Part shown: positions 48,371-59,900 of the stretch, in pieces
Layout: every line of letters starts with the position of its first letter
Position numbering within the stretch: the stretch's first letter is position 1
Source: Methanosphaera sp. BMS
GTDB taxonomy: Archaea; Methanobacteriota; Methanobacteria; Methanobacteriales; Methanobacteriaceae
Direction: 5' to 3'
Length of the DNA stretch: 64,000 nucleotides
Assembly: GCF_003268005.1 (NCBI RefSeq)
Contig: NZ_CP014213.1
Location: forward strand, 496,001-560,000
Notes under the pieces: generated by a model
Databases searched by the model: none
What the model was told of the DNA's origin: nothing
The model's input: the letters and a program-made list of their open reading frames with translations, nothing else
Program-made: the position numbers and the translations under genes

Positions 48371-48538
48371 ATGTTACTCGTAAGATGTTTTTCATGCGGA
48401 AAAGTTATATCAGCAAGTTATGATGAATTCAAGGAACGGACCCAGAAGGGAGAAGATCCTGGAGACGTTCTGGATGATTTGGGAATTCACAAATATTGTT
48501 GTAGGAGAATGTTCATTTCACACATTGATGTATGGTAA
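48371..48538 (+). CDS. rpoN: RNA polymerase subunit N (Rpo10)
   Basis: A 55-residue zinc protein bound by subunits D and L. VRCFSCGKVI and CCRRM are the CxxC...CC zinc ligands that define the family. The start ATG follows AGGTAGGCTT, 4 bases after the rps9 stop, so it is coupled with rps9. Confidence 0.97.
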   Translation: MLLVRCFSCGKVISASYDEFKERTQKGEDPGDVLDDLGIHKYCCRRMFISHIDVW

Positions 48539-48678
48539 TGAATATCGTAAACTAATTTGGAGCTAAATATAGTAGTTAAACTATTAATCTCTCCTTCTTC
48601 TATATCTTATTTAAGATATTTGAGGATTTTAGTTTTAATGGAAAATTAGTATAAATTATATCAGGAAAGTAGATTAAA

Positions 48679-48864
48679 ATGCAATCTAGAAAAGATACAA
48701 GATTCGAAAAAGCTAGATTAATTGGTTCACGTGCATTACAGATATCAATGGGTGCAACACCATTAGTTGATTTTGACGTTAATGAAGATTCAATTAAAAT
48801 AGCTATACGAGAATATGAGGAAGGAGTACTTCCATTGGATGCAGTAGTTATTCAGAATGACTAA
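48679..48864 (+). CDS. rpoK: RNA polymerase subunit K (Rpo6)
   Basis: A 61-residue subunit homologous to bacterial omega. TRFEKARLIGSRALQISMGA and EGVLPLDAVV (in short) are diagnostic. It follows a gap of 140 bases after rpoN, which may contain an internal promoter. Confidence 0.96.
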   Translation: MQSRKDTRFEKARLIGSRALQISMGATPLVDFDVNEDSIKIAIREYEEGVLPLDAVVIQND

Positions 48865-48983
48865 TTTACAGCAGAATATTCTGAGTATAGAAGATGACTT
48901 TCTTATTTATACACTTATAGGATATAAAAACATAGCCCTTTAATCGAACAACTATTTCTACATTTTAAGAAGAGGTGTTTTTT

Positions 48984-50228
48984 ATGGATAGTGTAATCGA
49001 AGACGTAAGATTAAGAAAAATTATAGATAGTAGAGGAAATCCAACAGTTGAAGCTGATGTGTTGACATGGAACGGATTTGGACGTGCAGCAGCACCTAGT
49101 GGAGCAAGTACAGGAATTAACGAAGTAGCATCATTCCCTGAAGGTGGAGTAGATCAGGTTATTAATGAAGTCGAAGATCTAATTTCATCCGAAATTATAG
49201 GAATGGAAGCAGAAGACCTAAGAGAAATAGACAACGTATTAAAAGAAATTGATGGAACAGATAATTTTTCAACAATTGGTGGAAATACAGCAGTTGCAGT
49301 TTCAATGGCTACAGCAAAAGCCGGAGCATCAAGTTACAACCTCCCATTATATAAGTTCTTGGGTGGAATAATGCCTACATCAATCCCATTCCCATTGGGA
49401 AATATGATTAACGGTGGAGCACATGCAGGTAAGAATGCACCTGATATACAGGAATTCTTAGTTATTCCTGTAGGGGCAAGTAACATAACAGAAGCCATAA
49501 CCACTAACATCAAGGTTCACAGAAAAATCAAATCCAAAATACAAGAAAAGGATGATACATTTACCGGTGGAAAAGGAGACGAAGGTGGATGGGCACCTAA
49601 CTTAACCAACGAGGAAGCTCTTGAAATACAAACCTCATCATGTGAAGAAGTTAGTGATGAAACAGGAGTACTTGTAAGGCCAGGTTTAGATGTTGCTTCA
49701 AGTGAATTCTGGAATGAAGAAGAACAAAAATATGTATATGAAAGAGAAGGTGTATCTAGATCTATAGAAGAACAGATAGATTACATCGCAGATTTAGTGG
49801 ATACATATAAATTCTTCTATGTAGAAGATCCAATTCAAGAAAATGATTTTGAAGCATTTGCTGAATTAACCAAAAAATCAGGTAAAGACTGTTTAATATG
49901 TGGAGATGACTTATTTGTAACAAATGCCAAAATACTGGCTGAAGGTATTAAGGCTAATGCAGGTAACTCACTTATCATTAAACCAAATCAGATTGGTACT
50001 TTAACTGATACCTACAACACTATTCAATTAGCAAAATCTAATAACTATGTACCAGTTGTTTCACACAGATCTGGAGAAACTACTGATGAAACTATTGCAC
50101 ATTTAGCTGTAGCTTTCCAGGCACCAGTTATTAAGACTGGAGCTGCAGGTGGAGAAAGAATAGCTAAACTTAATGAGTTAGTCAGAATCGAAGAGGAATT
50201 ATCCAATCCGCAAATGGCAGAATTATAA
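48984..50228 (+). CDS. eno: Enolase
   Basis: A 414-residue glycolytic/gluconeogenic enzyme that interconverts 2-phosphoglycerate and phosphoenolpyruvate with magnesium. The family signatures are present: [33 protein letters not shown], and SHRSGETTD with the catalytic Lys in IKPNQIGT. I chose ATG 48984, which follows GAGGTG, over an earlier GTG. The gene lies in the rps9-rpoN-rpoK-eno-rps2 order typical of Euryarchaeota. Confidence 0.97.
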   Translation: MDSVIEDVRLRKIIDSRGNPTVEADVLTWNGFGRAAAPSGASTGINEVASFPEGGVDQVINEVEDLISSEIIGMEAEDLREIDNVLKEIDGTDNFSTIGGNTAVAVSMATAKAGASSYNLPLYKFLGGIMPTSIPFPLGNMINGGAHAGKNAPDIQEFLVIPVGASNITEAITTNIKVHRKIKSKIQEKDDTFTGGKGDEGGWAPNLTNEEALEIQTSSCEEVSDETGVLVRPGLDVASSEFWNEEEQKYVYEREGVSRSIEEQIDYIADLVDTYKFFYVEDPIQENDFEAFAELTKKSGKDCLICGDDLFVTNAKILAEGIKANAGNSLIIKPNQIGTLTDTYNTIQLAKSNNYVPVVSHRSGETTDETIAHLAVAFQAPVIKTGAAGGERIAKLNELVRIEEELSNPQMAEL

Positions 50229-50239
50229 TTGGAGTTTAT

Positions 50240-50425
50240 ATGAACATTAATATTAATTATGATGATTGTATAGGATATGGATGTCTGGAATGCCTTGACA
50301 TATGTCCAAAGACGGTATTTGATATAGAGGATAAACAGTTGATTGTCAAAGCCGACAGCAGTTGCTGTGGATGTAGGGTGTGTATGGATGTCTGTCCAAC
50401 AAGTGCAATCCTTATTGAATATTAA
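50240..50425 (+). CDS. 2[4Fe-4S] ferredoxin-like protein
   Basis: A 61-residue iron-sulfur protein. There are two cysteine sets, CxxxxCxxCxxxCP at the start (one residue pattern longer than usual, with C-I-G-Y-G-C) and CCGCRVCMDVCP in the second half. It probably carries electrons in the cytoplasm. Position between eno and rps2 is conserved in methanogens from memory. Confidence 0.92.
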   Translation: MNININYDDCIGYGCLECLDICPKTVFDIEDKQLIVKADSSCCGCRVCMDVCPTSAILIEY

Positions 50426-50479
50426 TCATATACTATTTAAAAAAAACGGTAATATTATATAAAAATAAGAGGTAAAAAC

Positions 50480-51076
50480 ATGTCAGAATTATTAATACCT
50501 TTAGATAAGTACCTTGCAGCAGGTTTACATATAGGTACTCAACAAAAAACCAAAGATATGGAAAAATACATATACAGAGTAAGAGCAGACGGACTTCATG
50601 TTTTAGATGTTAAAAGCAGTAATGATAAAATAATTGTAGCTGCTAAATTATTATCAAAATATGACCCTGATGACATTCTCGTAGTATCAACAAGACAATA
50701 CGGTCAGGCACCTGTTAAAAAATTCGGTGAATTAACAGGTACAAAAACCATACCAGGTAGATTCATACCAGGTACATTAACTAATCCTAATTATTCTAAA
50801 TTCATAGAACCAAAAGTATTAGTTGTAACCGATCCAAGATCAGACTCACAGGCAGTTGTCGAAGCAAGACAAAACGGTATTCCTGTAGTAGCATTATGTG
50901 ATACAGAAAACCTTTTAAGCAATGTTGATATAGCTATACCTGTAAACAACAAAGGTAGAAAAGCTATTGCTTTAGTATACTGGTTACTTGCTAGACAAGT
51001 GTTAAGAAACAGAGGAGTCTTATCAAGTGATGAAGAATTTGATGTAGAATCTACTGATTTCGAATTAAAAATATAA
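50480..51076 (+). CDS. rps2: Ribosomal protein uS2
   Basis: A 198-residue small-subunit protein. [33 protein letters not shown] (motifs AGLHIGTQ and RADGLHVLD) and [17 protein letters not shown] are archaeal S2 signatures. AGAGGTAAAAAC lies ahead of ATG. It ends the operon, and a terminator follows. Confidence 0.97.
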   Translation: MSELLIPLDKYLAAGLHIGTQQKTKDMEKYIYRVRADGLHVLDVKSSNDKIIVAAKLLSKYDPDDILVVSTRQYGQAPVKKFGELTGTKTIPGRFIPGTLTNPNYSKFIEPKVLVVTDPRSDSQAVVEARQNGIPVVALCDTENLLSNVDIAIPVNNKGRKAIALVYWLLARQVLRNRGVLSSDEEFDVESTDFELKI

Positions 51077-51091
51077 TTAAAATAAGTGGAT

Positions 51092-51137
51092 AAGAAGATA
51101 TTGCATCTTCTTTAATATTTATTTCTTTTTTTCAAAT
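51092..51137 (+). terminator. Terminator after rps2
   Basis: A perfect 8-base stem (AAGAAGAT and ATCTTCTT, loop of 5) at 51092-51112 is followed by T-rich sequence including a run of seven T. Confidence 0.65.
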
Positions 51138-51212
51138 TTATTTTGAATATTTAACCTTCCCATTTTGAATGGATTATTACGATACTTTTTTTGTTGATTG
51201 TTTGGTGTTTGT

Positions 51213-52052
51213 TTATCTTATCATTGCAGATGTATAACCAACAACACTGTCATAGTCGCCCGATACATCTCCACTATTGGAGTATTTGAGTATATATGAT
51301 TTTTTTGCACCGATTAGTTTTGAGTACTCTATGGCGGTTATCGTCGGCCCGTAGCCGCACATTGTTATGTCATATTCCACAATCTGTTTAAACAACTCAT
51401 CACTGTCCATGTTTTCAATGGCCTTCATTACCTTGCTATCGTAGAATTTGGCAGTATCAGCATCCTCGTAGTGGGTCAGGTCGGTACTTGCTATGATGAT
51501 GATTTTTCTGTCCAGTTGTTTTGATGCTTCATGGATGCTTCGTGCCAGGTCTTTACATAGTTGTGGATGCTGGTATTTTATGATTATTGGAACTATCTTA
51601 AAATCTTGATTTTTTCTATTTGCAATATATTGAAGGAAGGGTAATTCTACTTCAATGCTATGTTCACGAATGTGGGCTGATTCATCAAGTGTGCAATTTA
51701 AGTCAACTTCATTCAATTTATTGATAAATTCAACATCAACATCTATATCACCCAGTGGTGTATTCCACTTTTTGCTAGTTGAGAGTGATAACCTATCCCC
51801 GATACCAGTATGATTAGGCCCGATAATGACGAACGTCTCAGGCAAATCATCCTTGGCTAATTCATTGAATGCATAACAAGCCGTTCTGCCTGAGTAAACA
51901 TAACCCGCATGGGGAACAACTATTGATTTGATGGTAGCCTCATCGCTTATACTTTCATCATTTATGCTATCTATCATGGATTCAATATTTCTTGTCAATA
52001 AACTTTCATCAGATTCATAAAACAATCCTGCAACACATGTCTGTCTAATCAT
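51213..52052 (-). CDS. MEMO1-family protein (AmmeMemoRadiSam system protein B)
   Basis: A 280-residue MEMO/dioxygenase-fold protein of unsettled function. MIRQTCVAGLFYESDESLL, then VVPHAGYVYSGRTACYAF (in parts) and IIGPNHTG with later STDLTHYED are the family motifs, with the metal-binding His residues. The start ATG at 52052 follows GGTGAT; an in-frame upstream extension of about 20 hydrophobic residues is probably not translated. In archaea a MEMO gene often follows rps2, but here it is on the opposite strand. Confidence 0.9.
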   Translation of the reverse strand: MIRQTCVAGLFYESDESLLTRNIESMIDSINDESISDEATIKSIVVPHAGYVYSGRTACYAFNELAKDDLPETFVIIGPNHTGIGDRLSLSTSKKWNTPLGDIDVDVEFINKLNEVDLNCTLDESAHIREHSIEVELPFLQYIANRKNQDFKIVPIIIKYQHPQLCKDLARSIHEASKQLDRKIIIIASTDLTHYEDADTAKFYDSKVMKAIENMDSDELFKQIVEYDITMCGYGPTITAIEYSKLIGAKKSYILKYSNSGDVSGDYDSVVGYTSAMIR

Positions 52053-52132
52053 AAAAATCACCGTTAACGATATTATTATAATATATAGCAATACATTTAA
52101 AAAATTTTTCACCAAAAAAAAGTAGTAGGATG

Positions 52133-52681
52133 TTAAAATCCTAACAAAATCTTTATACCAATTAATATCAGTATTACTCCACCAAGTATTAAAAACTTAT
52201 CTCCAAAGTAATCTCCCAGTTTTCTGCCAATCAATATGCCTGCAATACTAAACAGGAATGCAACAACACCAATGACAGTACAAGGTATTAAAATATTGGT
52301 ATTAAGCAGTGCAAATGTAATGCCCACTGCAAATGCATCAATACTGGTAGCTATGGCAAGAAGAGTAACCTCCTTGAATGAAAACTCGTCACTGATATCC
52401 TCATCGTCACCTTGAATGCTTTCTCTAATCATATTTACTCCAATAATCAAAAGAAGTATGAAAGCTATCCATGGGGCAACGCTTGTTACAAATGCCGTAA
52501 TTGTTTCACCGGCAAAATATCCTATAACCGGCATGAATGCCTGAAATACACCAAAGAATAATCCGTAATATAACATTTGGCTGGTATTCATATCCTTCTG
52601 GGTAAAGCCCTTAGTCAATGAAACGCTAAAGGCATCCATGGCAAGTGCCACCGCTATTAAAAATACTGATAGAAATTCCAT
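52133..52681 (-). CDS. mntP: Manganese efflux pump MntP
   Basis: A 182-residue membrane protein with six helices that exports Mn(II). It has the two DAFSVSLTKG and DAFAVGITFA repeats (one per half), which carry the conserved acidic residues in the membrane. Length is standard for the family (DUF204). It is oriented with MEMO downstream, but they are separated by 81 bases. Confidence 0.95.
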   Translation of the reverse strand: MEFLSVFLIAVALAMDAFSVSLTKGFTQKDMNTSQMLYYGLFFGVFQAFMPVIGYFAGETITAFVTSVAPWIAFILLLIIGVNMIRESIQGDDEDISDEFSFKEVTLLAIATSIDAFAVGITFALLNTNILIPCTVIGVVAFLFSIAGILIGRKLGDYFGDKFLILGGVILILIGIKILLGF

Positions 52682-52850
52682 AATACAACCTGTTTTAATT
52701 ATGAGTATATTTATGTTATCATATCATATTAAAAATTATTATAAAAAGTCAGTATAAGTTAGAATGGATTGAATTGCAGTATATGATTTATTCTATGATA
52801 TGAAAGAAAAAGTCCATCTTTTTCAAAAAAAGTAAAATTTAAAAGTTTTA

Positions 52851-53486
52851 TCATACATCATCAAGGCTATAACATTCACTATCCTTTTGACGTGCTTTTT
52901 CAACCTGAAATCTGATAATACTATTCAATTGGGAATCATCCAATGATAAATCATTATATTCTTCAATCAGCCGGTCAAATTCACCGCTGCGTCTAAGAAG
53001 GTCTGCTTTCATTACTTTTAAATCAATAGAATCAATTTCATACGATTCGATTATATTGTCAGTCAATTTTACAGCTGTCTTTCTTGCAAGCTTTGAATTT
53101 TCATCATCCCAAGCATCATCACATGCCCATGCACAGTGTAGTATTGCAAAAAATGCATCCACATCATTCCCTTTTTTTCTTTCAATCAAGTACTGCTTAT
53201 AAAACAGATTTGCAATATTGGATTTGAATTCTATACCATCACATGTCCTATATTTATCAGTCTTTAAGAAATCATCATCTATTATTAGTTCTTTATCAAC
53301 TCTACTGGCTACATATCCACAGTGGGGACATTCATTAATCCACATGCCTATTGTTGATCTAAACATTTCTGATGGTCTGGTGTCCAAATCGTTATGTCCA
53401 AATTGATTACTGCTCATTATTATTCTTTGTGTTGTCATATTATTGCATACGGAGCATTTAACATCAATTTCATTTATTGTTGTCAT
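52851..53486 (-). CDS. DUF2225-like zinc-cysteine protein
   Basis: A 211-residue protein. Four cysteines form the pairs CSVCNN and CPHCGY, likely a zinc site, followed by a helical TPR-like region (FYKQYLIERKKGNDVDAFFAILHCAWACDD, in parts). This matches the pattern of DUF2225. ATG 53486 follows AGGTGAT; ATG 53495 is less likely. Function unknown. Confidence 0.7.
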   Translation of the reverse strand: MTTINEIDVKCSVCNNMTTQRIIMSSNQFGHNDLDTRPSEMFRSTIGMWINECPHCGYVASRVDKELIIDDDFLKTDKYRTCDGIEFKSNIANLFYKQYLIERKKGNDVDAFFAILHCAWACDDAWDDENSKLARKTAVKLTDNIIESYEIDSIDLKVMKADLLRRSGEFDRLIEEYNDLSLDDSQLNSIIRFQVEKARQKDSECYSLDDV

Positions 53487-53901
53487 ATTTATCACCTATC
53501 AATTAATTATTGATTTGATAATCATTTAATTTATAATTGTTAAAGTATTTTCTTTTAGCACTACAGATACCAACCTTGAGGATAATAAGTATGGGTAGGT
53601 AAGAATGTATGTGGGGGTGCTTTTGAATAGATATTCTATCAGATATTAGCATTTATTGTCGTTTTAAATCCTATATTCCCATTGAATCCTTGACATAGTT
53701 CTTAATTGTTTTTTATATTCTCTAGTCTTTGGGAATATTAAAAAAGATTTATCGGTCTTTAAAAATGTAAATATTTCACGATAATGAATCTTGGATAATA
53801 TTTGGTATTATTTTAGAGAAATATTTCCTATAGAAAAATTTTAATAATATTTAAACCATAGATATTATTATTATAAATTATTATATATAGAGCGATTTAC
53901 T
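53487..53901. promoter_or_regulatory. Intergenic region and leader of the NRPS gene
   Basis: About 415 bases between the divergent DUF2225-like and NRPS genes. A TATA-like TTTAATAATATTTAAA lies at about 53840-53857. No coding remnant is recognised. Confidence 0.4.
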
Positions 53902-56900
53902 ATGAGTTTTGAAAATATTGAAAATTTTAACAAATACTTTTATAATCAAATTTCTGATTTTAATGATTCAACCATACTCACTCCTAATTTAATGGGAAAT
54001 AAGGAAGATATAAAAATATTAGAAGCAAGTATTGATATTATTAATCAATATGATGAGTTTTGTAATGAAAATTCCATTACACAGAAAGACCTACTTTTAT
54101 CCGCAGTTTCTATGGCATTAAATAAATTTAATTTTTCACATGAAACATTATTATATCATGGAAATAACATACCTTTTGCTATAAAATCTGAAAACAGACA
54201 AATTAGTATTAAGGAATATCTTGACATGATTCATACTGATTTTAAATATAATTTAAAATATGAAAATGAATCCGCAAAAGAATTATTGGATGAAAACAAT
54301 TTAAAACCAGAATTATACATTAATTTTAACAGCACTGACAATGAATGGGAATATCAAAACCAATTTAACATCATATCAGATGATGAAAAAATAACAATAA
54401 CCTTTTTATATAATGAAGAACTTTATTCAAAAGATTATGCAGAATTATTCTTAAAAAGTATTGAAACAATATTAAATCAATTAATATCCTGTGATATCAG
54501 TAAAACACGTATATGTGATATCAGTCTTAGTGATGAAACAGAAGATGTCAAATTTAAGGATGTTGAACTACCATTTTTACATAAACGTTTTGAAAGACAA
54601 GTATCCCAAACTCCTAATAATATCGCTCTTGTCTCAAACAATAAAAGATTAACATATCAGGAACTCAATGATAAAGCCAATCGTATAGCAAACGGTCTTA
54701 TTAAACAGGGCGTCAAAGCAGGAAGTAATGTTCTCATAATGTTAAATAGGGATGAAAATCTAATAGCTGGAATTCTAGGTATCTTGAAGGCAGGATGTGC
54801 CTATATTCCAATTGATCCGGAATATCCTGACGAAAGAATCAGGTACATCTACCAGGACAGTCAAGCCGAATATATCATATCCGATGCTTCAACTGAAAAC
54901 TCCATCGATATTGAAGAGTTATTAAAACAAGAAGATATCAACAATCCTGATGTTAAAATAGATTCTGATGACATGGCTTATATAATATATACCTCCGGTT
55001 CAACAGGAAATCCTAAAGGTGTAAAAGGAAGCCATAAAAATATTACGAGCGTTTTTTCAGAAGATGAAAATAATGAAATATTTAATGAATACGTTAAAAT
55101 GAACAGAAATCTTTCAATTTCCACGGTATCATTTGTCGCATTTTTAGTTGATTTCATGAGCCTGACATTTGGAACTACATTGATACTTGCAAATGATGAT
55201 GAAATAGAAAATATAGAAGCACTGGTCCGATTGATGCAAAATGAAAAACCTGATGCTCTTACATTTATAACACCTTCCCGTCTTAAACAATATCTGGAGG
55301 AGGAATCATTCACAAAAGAACTCTCTTCAATAGACTATATTACTATAGGGGGAGAAATGGTTACAAAAGAAGTTTTATCCAAATTAGCATATGATAAAAC
55401 CAGTGTCTATATTGGTTACGGATCCACGGAAACCTCTGGATTTGCAACAATAAAGAAAATAACAACCTTAAATGATGATTTGACCATTGGAAAATCAGTG
55501 CATAATGTAACTACTGATGTTAGGGATGTGGATGGTAAGATACTGCCTCAGAAAGTGATGGGTGAACTCTATATTGGTGGAAATAATATTGCTAAAGGAT
55601 ATTATAATTTAGATGATGATTCATTCTTAAATATAAATAATATCTCTTACTATAAAACCGGAGATTATGCAATAAAAACACCTGATGGTGAAATCAAATT
55701 AAAAGGTAGGATAGATAATCAGATTAAGCTTAGAGGATTAAGAATAGAATTAGGGGAAGTGGAATCCAATATCTCCCAATATCCTAACATAAAGGAAAAT
55801 GTTGTAGTAATTAAAAAGATTAACAACGAAGACCATCTGTGCACTTATTTCACCGCAGAAGATGAAATCAATACCAAGGATTTAAAGGAATTTTTAAAAG
55901 AAAGGTTAACCAGGTATATGGTTCCGTCAGTGTTTATGCAACTGGATGAAATGCCAAAAACACCAAATGGAAAAGTAAGCATTAAAGATCTTCCCAAGCC
56001 AAAACTTGATTTTGAATTGATTGCACCGGAAACCAAAACAGAAAAGGCATTATTTGAAATAGCATCATCTATTTCAAAAACCACTGAATTTGGTATAACA
56101 GATGATTTATATGCTATTGGATTTACCTCATTAACATTGATGAAATTTAATGCAGCAATATATAAGAAAACGAATATTAATTTAAATATATCCAAGTTAA
56201 TTGATAATCCAACAATAAGAGATATTGCCAATTTAATTGACAATTCAGAATCATCTGATTATAATAGGATTATTGAGGATTCTAGAAATTCAATGTATAT
56301 TCCTTTGACTGCCAATCAGTTGGGAGTATACTATGAATGTGCTCAAAATCCTGATGAAGCACAATATAATCTTCCAAGCCTGATTAAATTTGACAAATCA
56401 GTTGTCGCCGATAAATTAAGGGATGCAGTTATCAAAACAATCAATGCCTATCCTTACCTTAAAACAAGGATTGTCATGCATGGTGATAAATTAATGCATA
56501 AACGTGATGATTCAATTGCTGTTGATGATATACCTATTATTAAACAACCATGTATTACTGATGAAGAAATTCAAAAGACTAATTCTAAAAAGTTTGACTT
56601 GTTGGGTGGTCAGTTATTCCGTGCTAAAATATATGATACTGATGATGAAGTCATACTGTTTTTTGATATTCATCACCTGATAACAGATGGTGAATCCATT
56701 GATAAATTATTCAGAAACTTTGCATATGCATATGAAGGAAAGGAAATTGAAAGTGAATTATTTGATGGATATGCAGATGCATTGCTTGAAGCAGAAAGTG
56801 AAGGTAGTGATGAGTATGTGGCTTCTGAAAATTATTTCCATGATTTATTAACTCAGGAAGTTGATTCAACAGTTTTAACTCCTAACTTAAATGGAAATCC

Positions 56901-59900
56901 TGACAATGGAAAATTAAGGTCAGTTTCTAAATATATTAATCCAAAGTTGATAAGGGATTTCTGTGCTTCTGAAAGAATCAGTCCAAATGTTCTGTTTATG
57001 GCAAGTATCATATTGAATTTAAACAAGTACACATTCACTGATAAAACATTGATAACAACCATATTTAATGGTAGAACAAATTCCAATTACTTTAATACAC
57101 AGGCATTTTTAGTAAAAACTTTACCGATATTATCAATCAATGAAGACAGGAACATTTCCATTAGAAAATTATTAAATCAGACTGATAATATTTGGAAAGA
57201 ATGTATCAAGCATTCCAATTATCCCTACACAAAAATCTCAGAAGAGTTTGGACTAAAACCGGAGTTCATGTATACATACAGTAATCGTGATGAAAAAATC
57301 ATCACCATAAATGATAAGAAGTATCATTACACTCATCTGGAAACCCTTGAAACCAATTATAAAATAACATTCAACATAAATGAAAGTGAAGACAATATTG
57401 AATTGTCCATATTATATAATAATCAGTTATACACTGAAAAGTACATAAAAGTCTTCCTTAACGGTGTTTTAACTATTATTAATCAGTTTATTGCCAATGA
57501 TATTGATAATTTAACAATCAATGAAATAGAATTATATAAACATTATGAATTGCAGACATTTACTCCAGTGGATACTCCATTAATACACAAACGCTTTGAA
57601 AAGCAGGTTGAAGAAAGCCCTGACAATACAGCTCTTGTAGCAGGGGATGTAACGTTAACTTACGAAGAGCTTAACAAAAAGGCCAACCGTATAGCTAATG
57701 CATTAATCAAAAAAGGAATAAAAGCAAAAAGTAATGTTCTGGTAATGCTTCACAGAAACAGTAACCTAATAGCGTCAATTCTAGGTATATGGAAGGCTGG
57801 ATGTGTATATATTCCTATAGATCTTGAATATCCGAAAGACAGGATAGAATACATCTATAATAACAGTCAGGCAGAATACATTATTTCAGATGTCGATGAT
57901 GGCAATTCATTGAATGTAAACGAATTGCTTGAAGAATCCGATACATCAAATCCTGAGGTTATGTTATCATCGGATGATTTGGCTTATATGATTTACACTT
58001 CAGGTTCTACAGGAAATCCTAAGGGAGTGATGATATCACACGAAAACCTAGGTAATCTACTAGAAAATCTTAAGCCACAATACAATCGAGTGTTAAGTAT
58101 TATAACTGTATCATTTGACCCATCGATTTTAGATATATTTTCACCATTAATCACTGGATTAAAACTGATACTTGCTAATGATATTCAAGTCAAAAACATA
58201 CTAGAATTAATCAAGTTAATTAATGATGAAAAGCCGGATATTTTGGTTCTTACACCATCAAGGCTGGCATCATACCTGGAAGTACCTGAGTTTTGTGAAG
58301 CAATCAAACGCCTAAAATGCTTGTTCCTTGGTGGAGAGCAATTTTCAACCAAGGTATATGAAACATTCAGGAAGTACTCTGATGCTGTTGTATACAACAT
58401 TTACGGTCCAACTGAAACCACAATTGCTTCAAACATGAAAGAGATAACAGATGTAAACGATATAACAGTAGGTCATCCGTTACATAACTATGTTACTGAC
58501 GTACGTGATATAGATGGAAAACTATTGCCTCCAGGAGTTATGGGGGAATTGTATATCGGTGGAGTTGGTGTAGGTAAGGGTTACTACAACATGCCCGATA
58601 AGACAGAGGAAGTATTTGTAACAATTAATGATATACCATACTACCGCAGTGGTGACTATGCAATAGAACTGCCAAATGGTGAAATTGACATACAGGGAAG
58701 AATAGATAACCAGATAAAGCTAAGAGGACTAAGAATTGAAATAGGTGAAATAGAATCAAGCATCAACAAATACCCATCAGTAAGACAGGCAGTTGTCGTT
58801 ATCCGGAAGATATCCAACAATGACCACTTATGTGCATATTACACTGCAGATGAAGAATTGGAAACGGGTGAATTAAAAGAGTTTTTAAAGGACAAGTTAA
58901 CAAAATACATGATACCTACAGCTTATATGCAGCTTGATGAGATGCCACAAACACCGAATGGTAAGACGGATATAAAGGCATTGCCTGAACCGATACTTTA
59001 TATGGAATATATGGAAGCTCAGGGAAAAACAGAACAACAGCTATTTGAAATGGCAGCTGAACTCATAAACACGGACCAATTTGGAGTTACCGATGATTTG
59101 TATTCCGTTGGGTTTACATCATTGATACTCATGAAATATAACTCGCTAATCTATGCACAGATGGGTGTAAACATTGATATATCCGTATTGTTTAATAATC
59201 CAACAATCAGAAAACTTGCCACGCAAATCGATGGAAGCGTTGAAGATAATACTATAAATGAAAGCATTGAAATGGCAAAAAGCATTGATTTATTCCCGCT
59301 TACAGAAAACCAGTTAGGAGTATATTATGAATGTATGCAAAGTCCTGATGAAATAAAATATACCATGCCAATAGTCATAAGATTTGACAGTCAAATAGAT
59401 GCACATAAATTAAAGGATGCTATAATCAGGACTGTTGAGGCTCATCCATACCTAAAAACGAGGATTATAACTACAGATTCCGGCATACTAAGACAAAAAA
59501 GAAATGATGATGCTGAAATTGATGAAATAGAAATTGTCAGTGTTGATTCAATAAATGACAGTCAAATAATAGAAAATGATGTGAGGGTATTCAAGTTTGG
59601 TGATGAACAACTATTCAGGTTTAAGATTTATCAGACACCTGATGAGGTAGTATTGTTCAGTGATTTCCATCATATAATTACCGATGGTGTATCACAAATC
59701 AACCTATTTGCCGACATAGCAAGAGCCTATGAAGGTAAGCAATTGTCACACGAAATTGTAGATGGATACGCTTATAGTCTTATCGAGGAGAATACTAAGG
59801 ATAGTGAAAGATATCTTAAATCCAAGGAATTCTTTGATGAAAAACTGTCACAGGAGATTGACTCCACAATACTCACACCAAACCTTAACGGAAATCCGGA

